Of a DNA stretch of 64,000 nt, positions 35,796 through 45,227 are shown in pieces; within the stretch, counting starts at the first letter, position 1, and each line of letters begins with the position of its first letter. The translations under genes were made by a program, and so were the position numbers. The notes beneath the pieces are model-generated. The model saw only the letters and a program-made list of their open reading frames with translations. It was not told where the DNA came from and searched no databases. Source of the DNA: Paracoccus methylovorus (GTDB lineage Bacteria > Pseudomonadota > Alphaproteobacteria > Rhodobacterales > Rhodobacteraceae); assembly GCF_016919705.1 (NCBI RefSeq), contig NZ_CP070368.1, positions 1-64,000 on the forward strand, given 5' to 3'.

Positions 35796-36981
35796 CGGGT
35801 GTCTCTGGCGTCAGGAAATACAAAAGAAACCCTACCGTAAGCGGAATCAGGAAGAACAGGAACAGGGTCGAATAGGCCTCGGCCGGGCTGCCCTGTGCGC
35901 TGGCCCAGCGATAGACCGGACGCGAGCCGAATTGCAGCAGCCCCGCCCCGCCGATCGAGAACATATTCAGGAAGGTGACGCCTCGCCCCACCAGATGCGG
36001 CGGCAAAAAGGCGCGTCCATGCGTCATCAGCACGGCATAGCCCGCGCCCGACAGCCCGACCAGCGCCAGAAGCACCACCGACAGCGCGACACTTTCGGCG
36101 GGAAACAGCCACAGCGCGGTCATCACCGCGATGCCTGCGCCATTGGAGATCAGCGCCAGCCGGCGGACCGAGCCCGCCAACCGCGTCGCCGGCCCGACCA
36201 GAAAACTGCCGATCACCATGGCCACGCCCATAGCCAGTGTTGCCCAGCCGATGAGTTGGTCCGAGGCGCCGTGCACCTCGGCCATATAGGGGCCGGCCCA
36301 AAGGCCGCGGATGGCGACCGAGGCGGCATAGTTGACCGAAAACAGCGGCAGGATGAACCACAGGGGTCGCAGCCGCAGGATCTCGGCCAGCGAACCGCGC
36401 GGCGCGGTGGAGGCCAGACGCTCGGGGTCGCGGGTAAAGATCAGGATGGCCAGTGCTACCGCAAGTGTCACCACGGCCAGCGCCCAAAGCGTCTCGCGCC
36501 AGCCGATGGCCTCGGTCGCCCAGACCAGCGGCGCGGCGCCCAGGATATTGCCCATCGAGCCAAAGCCAACCACCGCCCCGGCCAGCGTTCCGAACATGGC
36601 CGCAGGGTAATTGCGGGCAAAGATGTAATAGCTGCCCATCAGTGCCGGCGCGCAGCCGATTCCCATCAGCGCCAGCGCGACGTGCAGATGCCACGGCGCC
36701 TGCGCCAGAGCAAAGACCACAGCCCCGCCCCCGCCACCCAGCGCCATCAGCACGGCAACTGTGCGGCGCGGCCCGATCCGGTCCAGTGCCTCGCCGATGG
36801 GCACCTGCATCAGCGCGAATGTCAGGAACCACATGCCCGATGAAATCGCCAGATCCCCCGGGCCCGCGCCCAGTTCGGTTTGCAGGACGGGGGACAGCAC
36901 GGCCAGAAAGGCGCGATAGAATTGGCTGAGCGTATAGGCAAGGATTAGGCTGATGATCCCCGCCGACAGCAATGCGCGCAT
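35788..36981 (-). CDS. MFS transporter (first gene of glycan operon)
   Basis: A 397-residue major facilitator protein with about 12 hydrophobic segments. The cytoplasmic motif A region after segment 2 reads GEALDRIGPRRTVAVLM. The substrate is unknown. Its 3' end overlaps the GT4 gene by 8 bp, so it is the promoter-proximal gene of an MFS-GT4-GT29-like operon; it may export a glycan building block or be unrelated to the transferases. It is distinct from the second MFS gene upstream. Confidence 0.83.
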   Translation of the reverse strand: MRALLSAGIISLILAYTLSQFYRAFLAVLSPVLQTELGAGPGDLAISSGMWFLTFALMQVPIGEALDRIGPRRTVAVLMALGGGGGAVVFALAQAPWHLHVALALMGIGCAPALMGSYYIFARNYPAAMFGTLAGAVVGFGSMGNILGAAPLVWATEAIGWRETLWALAVVTLAVALAILIFTRDPERLASTAPRGSLAEILRLRPLWFILPLFSVNYAASVAIRGLWAGPYMAEVHGASDQLIGWATLAMGVAMVIGSFLVGPATRLAGSVRRLALISNGAGIAVMTALWLFPAESVALSVVLLALVGLSGAGYAVLMTHGRAFLPPHLVGRGVTFLNMFSIGGAGLLQFGSRPVYRWASAQGSPAEAYSTLFLFFLIPLTVGFLLYFLTPETPDA

Positions 36982-37046
36982 GATGAACCGTCCCCCTTCG
37001 GCTTGACGGGCCGAGACTTGTCGATTGTCAGCCGGGACGCAATGGC

Positions 37047-37070
37047 CCGCGCGGCGGATTTGCCGCGCGG
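37047..37070. repeat. 9-bp inverted repeat between two MFS genes
   Basis: CCGCGCGGC and GCCGCGCGG are perfect arms around a 6-base loop, in the 163-bp gap between two same-strand genes. There is no T-run on either side, so it may be a weak terminator for the upstream MFS gene or an operator-like palindrome. Confidence 0.45.
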
Positions 37071-37144
37071 TTGCCGGGGTGCCTCAAGGACCCCCGACAC
37101 GACCCCCACCGGCCGTCACGGCAGGGTGCGCAGGCGGCTTGTCG

Positions 37145-38389
37145 TCAGGCGGACGCAAGCCTCGCCGGAGCCTCGCGCACCGGCAGGTGGATCAGCGCGC
37201 TGAAGGCGCCCACACCTACCCCGACCCACCACACCATCGTGTAATCGCCGTAGATGTCATACATCTTGCCGCCCAGCCAGACGCCCAGGAACGAGCCGAT
37301 CTGGTGGCTCAGGAATACAAAGCCGTAAAGCGTGCCCATGTAACGCAGCCCATAGATATAGGCGACCAGCCCCGAAGTCAGCGGCACCGTGGCCAGCCAC
37401 AAGCCTCCCATCACCAGCGAAAAGATGATGACGCTGGCTGGCGTGATCGGCATCAGGATAAAGGCCGCTGCGGCTATGGTGCGCAGGGTATAGATCCCCG
37501 CCAGCAGGTATTTCTTGCTATAGCGCTTGCCCAGCCACCCGGCAAAGATCGCGCCCGCGATATTCGCCAGCCCGATCAAAGAGATCGCCGCCGCGCCCAG
37601 TGTGGACGTGCTGGTGATGCCGATGCTGGCCAGCGTCCCCATGGGACTGATCGGTCCACACATCTCGGTCACCATGGCCGGGAAATGCGCGGTGATGAAG
37701 GCCAGTTGATAGCCGCAGGAAAAGAAGCCGGCAAAGATCATCAGATAGGATGGATCGGTAAATGCGCGCTTGAGCACGCTGCCCATGCTTTCCTCCAGCT
37801 CGCCGCGCGTCGCGGGCTTGCTTTCCCCCAGCATGGGCAGGAAGAACAGGCAGGTCAGGACGATCACGCCAAAGATGATGAACACCGTCTGCCACGGGTA
37901 ATAAATCAGCAAAACCTCGGCCAGGGGCGCGCCGAAAACCTGCCCGGCCGAGCCGGCCGCGGTGGCGATCCCCAGCGCAAGACTGCGGTTCTCGTCGCTG
38001 GCCGCGCGGCCGACCACGGCCAGGATCACGCCAAAGCCGGTGCCGGCCACGCCGAAGCCGACCATGATTTCCAGCAGTTGCATGGTCAGCGGGTCCGTGG
38101 CCCAGGCGGTCAGGATCAGCCCGGCGGAATACAGGAATGCGCCGATGATGATCGACAAGCGGTCGCCCCAGCGTTCGGCCAGCGCACCAAAAACCGGCTG
38201 GCCGATGCCCCAGGCAAGGTTCTGGATGGCGATGGCCATGCTGAACTCGGCACGCGGCCAGTCGAATTCCTGCGCGATCGGGATCTGGAAGACGCCGAAG
38301 CTGGCTCGCAAGGCAAAGTTGATCATCAAAATGATCGAGCCGCCGATCAGCACCGGGGTGAACAGCGGCGCGCGCATTGCCTTGGACAT
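37145..38389 (-). CDS. MFS transporter (second copy, alone)
   Basis: This 414-residue transporter has about 12 membrane segments, with motif A as FGALAERWGDRLS near residue 73. The opening FALRASFGVFQIPIAQEFDWPRAEFS is typical of the oxalate/formate-antiporter and monocarboxylate-like MFS branch, so an organic-acid substrate is possible. A good ribosome site (AGGAG) precedes the ATG at 38389. It is divergent from the glutathione S-transferase gene. Confidence 0.85.
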   Translation of the reverse strand: MSKAMRAPLFTPVLIGGSIILMINFALRASFGVFQIPIAQEFDWPRAEFSMAIAIQNLAWGIGQPVFGALAERWGDRLSIIIGAFLYSAGLILTAWATDPLTMQLLEIMVGFGVAGTGFGVILAVVGRAASDENRSLALGIATAAGSAGQVFGAPLAEVLLIYYPWQTVFIIFGVIVLTCLFFLPMLGESKPATRGELEESMGSVLKRAFTDPSYLMIFAGFFSCGYQLAFITAHFPAMVTEMCGPISPMGTLASIGITSTSTLGAAAISLIGLANIAGAIFAGWLGKRYSKKYLLAGIYTLRTIAAAAFILMPITPASVIIFSLVMGGLWLATVPLTSGLVAYIYGLRYMGTLYGFVFLSHQIGSFLGVWLGGKMYDIYGDYTMVWWVGVGVGAFSALIHLPVREAPARLASA

Positions 38390-38509
38390 GTTGCTCTCCT
38401 CTCGCAGCCCGCAATTCCTGCCCCCCGCCTGCGCTGGCGTCAATGGCGCTGATTGCTTGAATCAGGCGGCGGCGCTAGCCTTGCAATTCGACGCGATGCG
38501 GGGACATGC

Positions 38510-39097
38510 ATGTATCAGGTGATCGGAACCGGCAAGAGCCGCGCCATGCGCGTGCTCTGGATGCTTGAAGAACTGGGCCAGCCCTATGAGCATGTCGCCG
38601 TGAACCCGCATTCGGAAGGCGTCCGGCCCTTCAACCCCGCAGGCAAGGTGCCGGTGCTGGTGGTGGATGGCGTGCCCATCACCGATTCTACGGCCATCCT
38701 GACCTACCTCGCGGACAAGCACGGCGCGCTGACCCATCCGGCAGGCACGCTGGATCGGGCGCGACAGGACAGCCTGACGCAGTTCGTGCTGGACGAATTC
38801 GACGCCGCATTGTGGCTGGCGGCACGGCACAGCTTCGTGCTGCCCGAAGAGATGCGGCTGGCCGCGATCAAGAACACGCTGCGCTGGGAATTCGAGCGCA
38901 GCCAACGCACCCTGGTGCATCGCATCTCGGAAAAAGGTTTCCTGATGGGCGACCGCATGACCGTGCCTGATATCATCCTGGTGCATTGCCTGACCTGGGC
39001 GCTGTCCGCACGCTTCCCTATCACCGAACACCGGCTGACGGATTATCTGGAAATGATGCGCGCCCGCCCGGCCTATCGGCGGGTGGCAGCCAGATAG
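38510..39097 (+). CDS. Glutathione S-transferase family protein
   Basis: The 195-residue protein has an N-terminal thioredoxin-like domain with the glutathione-binding block GKVPVLVVDGVPITDSTAIL (cis-Pro and the Asp-Ser pair) and an alpha-helical C-terminal domain. There is no obvious catalytic Cys in the first helix (GTGKSRAMRVLWML), where Ser or Tyr usually acts, so a Ser-type GST is likeliest. The ATG at 38510 follows ggggac weakly. Substrates are unknown. Confidence 0.82.
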   Translation: MYQVIGTGKSRAMRVLWMLEELGQPYEHVAVNPHSEGVRPFNPAGKVPVLVVDGVPITDSTAILTYLADKHGALTHPAGTLDRARQDSLTQFVLDEFDAALWLAARHSFVLPEEMRLAAIKNTLRWEFERSQRTLVHRISEKGFLMGDRMTVPDIILVHCLTWALSARFPITEHRLTDYLEMMRARPAYRRVAAR

Positions 39098-40311
39098 GCC
39101 GCGGCCCCGCGCCCGGCCCGGCGGCCTGTGGCCAGACAGCCGGTCAGCAGATAGCCACCGGTGGGGGCTTCCCAGTCCAACATCTCGCCGGCGGCAAAGA
39201 CCCCGGGCAGAGCCTTCAGTTCCAGCGCGCCGGTCAGGCTTTCCGCAGAGATCCCCCCGGCCGATGATATCGCGCGCGCCATATCCATCGGCCCCGTATG
39301 ACGCAGTCGCAGCGCCTTGGCACGCGCGGCCAGCCGGTCGGGCTCTGTGGGCAAGGGCCGGCCCCATTCCATCAGCAGCGCCGCGCGCAGCGGATCGCCC
39401 AGCACCCGACGCAGCCGGTTGCCGACCGAAAGCTTCACGGGTGCGCGCGCAAAACGCCGCGCCAGCTCCTCTGTCGCCAGATCGGGCGCCAGATCGACGA
39501 ACGCCTCGGCACCGTCACGCATCGCGGCCGAAACCTCATAGACCCCGCCCCCCTCGATTCCCTCGGCGGTAACGACCCATTCGCCACGACCGATCCGGTC
39601 CCCGACATGCAGCGCCACGCCCTTGACCGCCTGCCCGAAATGCTGCGCCATCTGCACCGACCAATCCACGCGAAACCCCATGTTCGCGGGCCGGAACGGC
39701 GTCACGTCAACACCACGCCCAACAAGCCAGGGCACCCAGGCCGCGTCCGAACCCAGCCGGGGCCAACTTGCGCCCCCCAGCGCCAGAACGACGACGCGGG
39801 GCGCAAGCACCCTGATCCCGCCCGGCACATCGAAACGCCAGCCTTGATCCTGAAAACCCGTCCAACGCCAGCGAGTCCGCAACTCGACGCCCTGCTCGGC
39901 CAACCGCGAAAGCCACGCCCGCAGCAGGGGCGAGGCCTTCATGCCAACGGGAAATACCCGCCCTGTCGAGCCGGTGAACAGATCCACCCCCAACCCGCGT
40001 GCCCAGGCCATGACCTCCCGCGCCCCGAATTCTTCGTTGACCAAATACCCCGGGGGGCGCGGGCCCGGCCCCGCCAAGGGGGCGGGTTCGCGGGGGGCAG
40101 AGCCCCCATAGCGTGTCACGAACAATTCCCAGGGCTCATCCCGGGTCAGGTTCAGCCCGGATTTCCCCGCCATCAGGAACTTTCGCGCGGGCGTCGGCAT
40201 GGCCTCGGTCACCACCACGCGTGCGCCCTGCCCGGCCAGAACCTCGGCGGCCATCAATCCCGCAGGGCCCGCGCCGATCACCAATGCCTCGGGTGCTGGG
40301 GATTCGGTCAC
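39073..40311 (-). CDS. BaiN-like NAD(P)/FAD flavoprotein (TIGR03862) with an in-frame palindromic insertion
   Basis: This 412-residue flavoprotein opens with the FAD motif VIGAGPAGLMAAEVLA, then FLMAGKSGLNLTRDEP and GRVFPVGMKASPLLRAW, and ends with AGEMLDWEAPTGGYLLTGC, all family landmarks. Function is undetermined. It starts at a GTG overlapping the holA stop (GTGA). Residues about 69-95 (GGSAPREPAPLAGPG and on to GYLVNEEF) are encoded by a 79-bp copy of the palindromic element; by my recollection of relatives this region is about a dozen residues shorter there. The frame stays open, so the protein is probably made. The 3' end overlaps the convergent GST gene by 25 bp. Confidence 0.87.
   Translation of the reverse strand: MTESPAPEALVIGAGPAGLMAAEVLAGQGARVVVTEAMPTPARKFLMAGKSGLNLTRDEPWELFVTRYGGSAPREPAPLAGPGPRPPGYLVNEEFGAREVMAWARGLGVDLFTGSTGRVFPVGMKASPLLRAWLSRLAEQGVELRTRWRWTGFQDQGWRFDVPGGIRVLAPRVVVLALGGASWPRLGSDAAWVPWLVGRGVDVTPFRPANMGFRVDWSVQMAQHFGQAVKGVALHVGDRIGRGEWVVTAEGIEGGGVYEVSAAMRDGAEAFVDLAPDLATEELARRFARAPVKLSVGNRLRRVLGDPLRAALLMEWGRPLPTEPDRLAARAKALRLRHTGPMDMARAISSAGGISAESLTGALELKALPGVFAAGEMLDWEAPTGGYLLTGCLATGRRAGRGAAAYLAATRR
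40029..40107 (-). repeat. 79-bp palindromic element, copy B, inside a gene
   Basis: On the minus strand it starts GGGGGCTCTGCCCCCC and ends in the core GGGGTATTT-GGTC-AACGAAGAA. It is exactly 79 bp like copy A and lies in the sense orientation of the flavoprotein gene. Its inner part is a different GC palindrome (CCCGCC / GGCGGG). It is translated in frame without a stop. Confidence 0.75.
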
Positions 40312-41336
40312 CGCCCGCCTCTGGGCATCATGCACAGCCTCAGCAGCATCCGCTCCATCAGCGCCATGGCCGGTGCGCGCGACGAAGAGCGCAGGACCAG
40401 ATCGGTTTCGATCAACTGGTGGATGGCATCCTCCAGCGCGCGCATGCCCCAATCCTGCGCCTGGCGAATCATCCGATCGCGGCGCGGACCAAAGACCGGA
40501 GGCCGCAGCCGCGCCAACCCGGCCCCTGGCCCGCCCGGTTCCGAGGCGGCGGTATGCAGTGCCCGGAAATGCCGCAGTGCCGCAATGCACAAGGTCACCG
40601 GTGCAATGCCCTGCCCCTCGATGCGCCGCATCAACGTGCCGAATTCACGCGCCCGGCCCTCGGCCACGCAATCGATCAGGTCGTCGACCTCGGCCTCGAT
40701 GGTTGCAGGCGCCAGCACGGCGATCTCGGCCGGCGTCAGCGGATCAGGGTCGCCATGCTTGTAAAGCCCGATCTTTTCCACCGTCTGACGGAAATCGCCG
40801 GGATCGAGCGCCCGCGACAGCGCCAGCAGATCGCGCATGGCGTCGCGCGGCACCTCGCGCAGTCCGGCGTCGCGCAGCCAGCGGCCCACCTCGTCCTCGC
40901 CGGGCGGATCGTCATAGATCGGCGCGGTCATCGCAGCGGGATGCGGTTCGAAAAGCTTGCGCAGGGCCGAGGATTTGCCCAGCCCCCCTGCAGCGACGAC
41001 GATCACCGCATCGCCCGGCTTCCACTCCGCGATGGCCGAGGCGATGGCTGGCGCCGCCGCATCCTGCGCATCATCGACCAGCACCACGCGCTGGCCGGGA
41101 AAGAAGCCCACAGCCTTGACCGCGTCCAGCAGGGCGGCCGGATCCTTGCGCAGGTCGGCGCCCTGAATACGGGTCAGGCGCATTTCCTCTTCGGCGCCCG
41201 CACCGACCAATGCCTTGACCGCCTCGGCGCGTTTCAGCGCCACGCGCATCGCGTCCTGGCCGTGAATCAAAAGCGCCGGCCGCGTCGGATCGGGCCGCGC
41301 CAGATAGCGTCCGATCTCTGCGCCCTTCAGGATCAT
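40308..41336 (-). CDS. holA: DNA polymerase III subunit delta
   Basis: A 342-residue HolA, the clamp-loader subunit that opens the sliding clamp. The N-terminal RPALLIHGQDAMRVALKRAE and GFFPGQRVVLVDDAQD are the domain I blocks, and the helical collar lies at the end. The ATP-site residues are degenerate, as is normal for delta. It overlaps lptE by 4 bp upstream and the flavoprotein gene by 4 bp downstream, in the leuS-lptE-holA order common in alphaproteobacteria. Confidence 0.93.
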   Translation of the reverse strand: MILKGAEIGRYLARPDPTRPALLIHGQDAMRVALKRAEAVKALVGAGAEEEMRLTRIQGADLRKDPAALLDAVKAVGFFPGQRVVLVDDAQDAAAPAIASAIAEWKPGDAVIVVAAGGLGKSSALRKLFEPHPAAMTAPIYDDPPGEDEVGRWLRDAGLREVPRDAMRDLLALSRALDPGDFRQTVEKIGLYKHGDPDPLTPAEIAVLAPATIEAEVDDLIDCVAEGRAREFGTLMRRIEGQGIAPVTLCIAALRHFRALHTAASEPGGPGAGLARLRPPVFGPRRDRMIRQAQDWGMRALEDAIHQLIETDLVLRSSSRAPAMALMERMLLRLCMMPRGGR

Positions 41337-41818
41337 GGTATGGCGTCGGGCTCAACGGCCAACAGCCGCGTCACCACCTGATCGGCTAGCATGCGCGCCA
41401 GCCGTTCATGTGCATCCTGCTCGGCCGACATGGTGGCGATGGTGGTGCCGGTCGTGGAGTACGAGGTAAAGCTGCTGACTTGCCCGCGCACGACCACCCG
41501 GCCGGTAGCGGTTTCGGTCAGTTCGAAATCGGCACTGCCGTTCAACGCATAGCGCGTCGTTACCTCGTCGGGCGTGATGGCCTGCGGCACAACGGCGATA
41601 CGCAGTTGATAATCAAGCAGGAAGCCGGCATCCGCCTCGGGCCCCAGCCGTTCGGCGATGCGGCCGATAAAGGCGAAATCGTCCGGGGTGCGGGGATCGG
41701 CGGCGCGGATCTTGCCGAAAAGCTTGCCGCCTGTTCCCCCCGGTCCATAGACCGGGGAAAAGCCGCAGGCGGCCAAGGCCAATGCGCCCAGAATGACCGC
41801 CCGCCTAGACCACAACAT
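41333..41818 (-). CDS. lptE: LPS-assembly lipoprotein LptE
   Basis: The 161-residue lipoprotein has a signal peptide ending in LAAC (Cys at residue 18), so it should be anchored in the outer membrane, where it plugs the LptD barrel for LPS insertion. CGFSPVYG right after the Cys is the typical LptE opening of this group. The gene overlaps leuS by 14 bp and holA by 4 bp. Confidence 0.9.
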   Translation of the reverse strand: MLWSRRAVILGALALAACGFSPVYGPGGTGGKLFGKIRAADPRTPDDFAFIGRIAERLGPEADAGFLLDYQLRIAVVPQAITPDEVTTRYALNGSADFELTETATGRVVVRGQVSSFTSYSTTGTTIATMSAEQDAHERLARMLADQVVTRLLAVEPDAIP

Positions 41819-44339
41819 TGACGATCCGTCCGGGCACGACGATCAGTTTCCGGGGGGCCGCGCCGGCCATGAAGCGCTGCACGGTCTCATCGGCCAGCAC
41901 CATGGCCTCGATTTCTTCCTTGGGCATGTCTTTCGGCACCTCGATCTCGGCCCGGCGCTTGCCGTTGATCTGGATCGGCAGCACCACGCTGTCGGACACC
42001 AGCATCGCCGGGTCCGCCTTGGGCCAGGCGGCATCGACCACCATGCCCTGCCCGCCGGCCTTTGCCCAGACCTCCTCGGCCAGATGCGGCACCATGGGCG
42101 CCATCAACTGCGCCATGATCCGCAGCGCCTCGCGCCGGCTTTCGCCGCCGGCGGGGGATTTGCCGATGTTGTTCGCCAGTTCATAGATCTTGGCCACGGC
42201 CTTGTTGAAGGTGAAGCCTTCGATCGACTGGGTCACCTCGGCAATGGCGCGATGCGCGGCGCGGGTCAGGTCCAGGTCGGCCTCTCCTTCCGGGATCTCG
42301 TCGGAAAGTCGCCAGACCCGGGACAGAAAGCGATTCGCGGCCTCGGCCCCGGCAGAGGTCCACTCCACGTCGCGTTCGGGCGGGCTGTCGGACAGCATGA
42401 ACCAGCGCGCGGTATCGGCGCCAAAGCTTTCGACGATGTTCACCGGGTCGACGACGTTCTTCTTGGACTTCGACATCTTGGCCGAGGGAATCACCTCGAC
42501 CGGCGTGCCGTCCCCAAGCCTGCCGTCCGTTACGTCTTCGGGCAGGTGATAGACCGGACGACCGCGCGCATCGCGGGTCATATAGATTTCATGCGTGACC
42601 ATGCCCTGCGTGAACAGCGCGTCGAAGGGCTCTTTGGCGCTTTCCGGCAGATGGCCGGTCTTGACCATCGCCCGCGCGAAGAAGCGGGAATAAAGCAGGT
42701 GCAGGATCGCATGCTCGATGCCGCCGATATACTGGTCCACGTTCATCCAGTAGTCGGTTTCCGCCCGGTCCGTCGGCACATCTGCATGCGGCGCGGTGAA
42801 GCGCGCGTAATACCAGGACGAATCGACAAAGGTGTCCATCGTATCGGTTTCGCGCCGGGCCGGGCCGCCGCATTTCGGGCAGCTTGTCGCGGCCCATGTG
42901 GGATGCCGGTTCAGCGGGTTGCCGGGCACGTCGAATGTCACATCCTGCGGCAGCAGCACCGGCAGGTTCTGCTTGGTCTCGGGGACCGTGCCGCAATTGT
43001 CGCAATGCACGATGGGAATCGGGCAACCCCAGTAACGCTGGCGCGAGATGCCCCAGTCGCGCAGGCGGAACTTCGTCACGGCCTCGCCATAGCCGTTGGC
43101 TTGGGCATGGGCGATGGCGGCGTCGACGGCGGCCTCGCCGGTCTGATCGGTTTCGCCGGCAAAACCGCGCACAAAGGTCACGACATCGGTTTTCAGCGGC
43201 ACGAAAGGCGCCTTGGCGACCAGGGCATCGGCCGCGGCCAGATCCATGCCACGCTCGCCAAAGGTGGCGCGGATCGGCAGGCCGTACTTGGTGGCGAATT
43301 CGTGGTCGCGCTCGTCATGCGCGGGCGAGCCGAAGATGGCGCCGGTCCCGTATTCCATCAGCACGAAATTGGCGATCCAGACCGGCAGTTCCCAGTCCGG
43401 GTTCAGCGGGTGGCGCACTTTCAGGCCGGTGTCAAAGCCAAGCTTTTCAGCTCTTTCAAGGGCTTCTTCGCTGGTGCCCAGCTTGCGCGCCTCGGCCGAG
43501 AAGGCTGCGACTTTTGGGTCGGCCTCCAGCGCCTTGGCCAGCGGATGGTCGGGCGAGATGGCGACGAAGCTGGCCCCCATCAGCGTATCGGGGCGTGTCG
43601 TGTAGACCTCGATCTGGGCGAATCCCTCGGGCGCGTTCACCGTGTCGAATCGGAATTGCAGACCGCGGGACTTGCCGATCCAGTTCTGCTGCATCAGCCG
43701 GACCTTTTCCGGCCAACCATCCAGCCCATCCAGCGCCGTCAGCAGTTCGTCCGAGTAATCGGAGATGCGGAAGAACCATTGCGTCAGCTCGCGCCGCTCG
43801 ACCGGGGCGCCGGATCGCCAGCCCTTGCCGTCGATCACCTGCTCGTTGGCCAACACGGTCATGTCGACCGGGTCCCAGTTGACCATGGCGGATTTGCGAT
43901 AGATCAGCCCTGCCTCAAGGAAATCCAGAAACAGCGCCTGCTGCTGCGCGACATATTCGTCGTCGCAGGTGGCGAATTCGCGGCTCCAGTCGATGGACAG
44001 GCCCAGCGGCTTCAATTGGCCGCGCATGGTTGCGATATTGCCATAGGTCCAGTCGCGGGGATGGCCCCCCTGCTCCATCGCGGCGTTCTCGGCGGGCATG
44101 CCGAAGGCGTCCCAGCCCATCGGATGCAGCACGGAAAAGCCCTGCGCGCGTTTGAAGCGGGCGACCACGTCGCCCATGGTATAGTTGCGGACGTGACCCA
44201 TGTGGATGCGCCCCGAAGGATAGGGAAACATCTCGAGGACGTAATACTTGGGCCGCTCGTCCCGCACGGCACGGAACGTATCGGCCCGTTCCCACTCCTG
44301 TTGCCAGCGCGGTTCGCTGATTGCGGGATCATAGGGCAT
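41805..44339 (-). CDS. leuS: Leucyl-tRNA synthetase
   Basis: An 844-residue class I synthetase that charges tRNA-Leu. The HIGH-type motif is [15 protein letters not shown] near residue 40, the CP1 editing domain lies at about 220-400 ([21 protein letters not shown]), [12 protein letters not shown] is a zinc region and AKMSKSKKN is the KMSKS loop. The C-terminal anticodon domain is complete. It is the first gene of leuS-lptE-holA-flavoprotein. Confidence 0.97.
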   Translation of the reverse strand: MPYDPAISEPRWQQEWERADTFRAVRDERPKYYVLEMFPYPSGRIHMGHVRNYTMGDVVARFKRAQGFSVLHPMGWDAFGMPAENAAMEQGGHPRDWTYGNIATMRGQLKPLGLSIDWSREFATCDDEYVAQQQALFLDFLEAGLIYRKSAMVNWDPVDMTVLANEQVIDGKGWRSGAPVERRELTQWFFRISDYSDELLTALDGLDGWPEKVRLMQQNWIGKSRGLQFRFDTVNAPEGFAQIEVYTTRPDTLMGASFVAISPDHPLAKALEADPKVAAFSAEARKLGTSEEALERAEKLGFDTGLKVRHPLNPDWELPVWIANFVLMEYGTGAIFGSPAHDERDHEFATKYGLPIRATFGERGMDLAAADALVAKAPFVPLKTDVVTFVRGFAGETDQTGEAAVDAAIAHAQANGYGEAVTKFRLRDWGISRQRYWGCPIPIVHCDNCGTVPETKQNLPVLLPQDVTFDVPGNPLNRHPTWAATSCPKCGGPARRETDTMDTFVDSSWYYARFTAPHADVPTDRAETDYWMNVDQYIGGIEHAILHLLYSRFFARAMVKTGHLPESAKEPFDALFTQGMVTHEIYMTRDARGRPVYHLPEDVTDGRLGDGTPVEVIPSAKMSKSKKNVVDPVNIVESFGADTARWFMLSDSPPERDVEWTSAGAEAANRFLSRVWRLSDEIPEGEADLDLTRAAHRAIAEVTQSIEGFTFNKAVAKIYELANNIGKSPAGGESRREALRIMAQLMAPMVPHLAEEVWAKAGGQGMVVDAAWPKADPAMLVSDSVVLPIQINGKRRAEIEVPKDMPKEEIEAMVLADETVQRFMAGAAPRKLIVVPGRIVNVVV

Positions 44340-44416
44340 GGATACCTCCGGGCGTCAGATTGCCCGCAGGGTATTAGCCGCTTGCCCGATGCAGGTCCAG
44401 CCGGGTCGATGCGGCC

Positions 44417-44917
44417 TTACAGGTTACGGTCCTGTACGCGCAGTTGCCGGGCCCGCGTCAGGATCGCATCCTCGACCGCGCGCACCGTGTCGGGCGCTAC
44501 GGCCGCGCCGCCCGCACCTTGCAACGAAACCTTCAGCGCGCGCGCATCCAGCGCCGGGTCGCTGACCTTGATCGTGGCGCGATAGGCGCGCCCGCCGCCC
44601 GGCGGCGTGCCATAGCCGGTAACGATGACGCCGGTGAACGGGTCGATCGATTGGATCGGCAGGAAGTTCAGCACATCAAGGCTGGCGTTCCACAGATATT
44701 TGTTCACCGCCACCGTGTCGTTCGGATTGCGGCGGTCCGAGAACACGTCCCAGATGGTCTCGCGTTTTTTCTCGGCCTGCGGCTGCGGCTGGCGATTCCC
44801 GCCCGGAGCCGAAGTCGCCGAGCCGACAGAGCCGAACCCCGAGCCACCGCCCGAACAGGCGGCAAGCCCCGCCGAAATCAGCAGGGCGGCGGTCAGCCGT
44901 GCGGCGCGTCTGGTCAT
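44417..44917 (-). CDS. DUF3576 family lipoprotein
   Basis: The 166-residue protein has a signal peptide with lipobox LAAC (Cys about residue 19) and a Gly/Ser-rich linker. The DUF3576 domain follows: KRETIWDVFSDRRNPNDTVAVNKYLWNASLDVLNFLP and a conserved DPFTGVIVTGYG. The role is unknown; an envelope location is likely. It lies 77 bp upstream of leuS in the transcription direction and is divergent from the porin gene across a 310-bp region. Confidence 0.85.
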   Translation of the reverse strand: MTRRAARLTAALLISAGLAACSGGGSGFGSVGSATSAPGGNRQPQPQAEKKRETIWDVFSDRRNPNDTVAVNKYLWNASLDVLNFLPIQSIDPFTGVIVTGYGTPPGGGRAYRATIKVSDPALDARALKVSLQGAGGAAVAPDTVRAVEDAILTRARQLRVQDRNL

Positions 44918-45002
44918 CTGATGTCCCCCGGATCGTCCTTGCGCGAGCCATAGCGCAATTCCGCCCCTTGCGACAAGGCCGCACTGCGGGCTGCGACTCG
45001 CT

Positions 45003-45141
45003 GCCGGGCTTATTATGGATCGCGCGCGCGTAAAGCCCGGCTTATGGTCGCAGGACAGCGCGTGTGGCGGTGCAACGGGGGTGTGGCCCATGTGCATCAC
45101 AGCAGGCCGGATTCCGGCTAAGCCGATGCGATTCCGTTGCA
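45003..45141 (+). promoter_or_regulatory. Structured leader upstream of the porin gene
   Basis: The 310-bp gap before the porin holds two inverted-repeat structures. The first has perfect 9-bp arms GCCGGGCTT / AAGCCCGGC (45003-45011, 45033-45041). The second has perfect 8-bp arms TGCAACGG / CCGTTGCA (45071-45078, 45134-45141) enclosing a small GCCGG/CCGGC hairpin at about 45105-45117. No gene is seen; a folded 5' leader or small-RNA target is possible. Confidence 0.45.
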
Positions 45142-45227
45142 ATGCGGGGGGGAAAGCGCGACACAACGAGCATACCCCAAACCGGTGCTCCGGGTGGGGC
45201 ATACGAGAGAGACAAGAGGGAAACACC

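Noticed and set aside
35747..36832. Second frame overlapping the first MFS gene
   Set aside because: Same strand and same DNA as the MFS gene in another frame, Arg/Gly/Ala-rich and without domain pattern.
41793..44585. Very long open frame (930 codons) antisense to leuS
   Set aside because: It lies wholly opposite a clearly real leuS plus neighbours, is rich in His, Arg, Gly and Gln with no recognisable motif, and reflects high GC in third codon positions.
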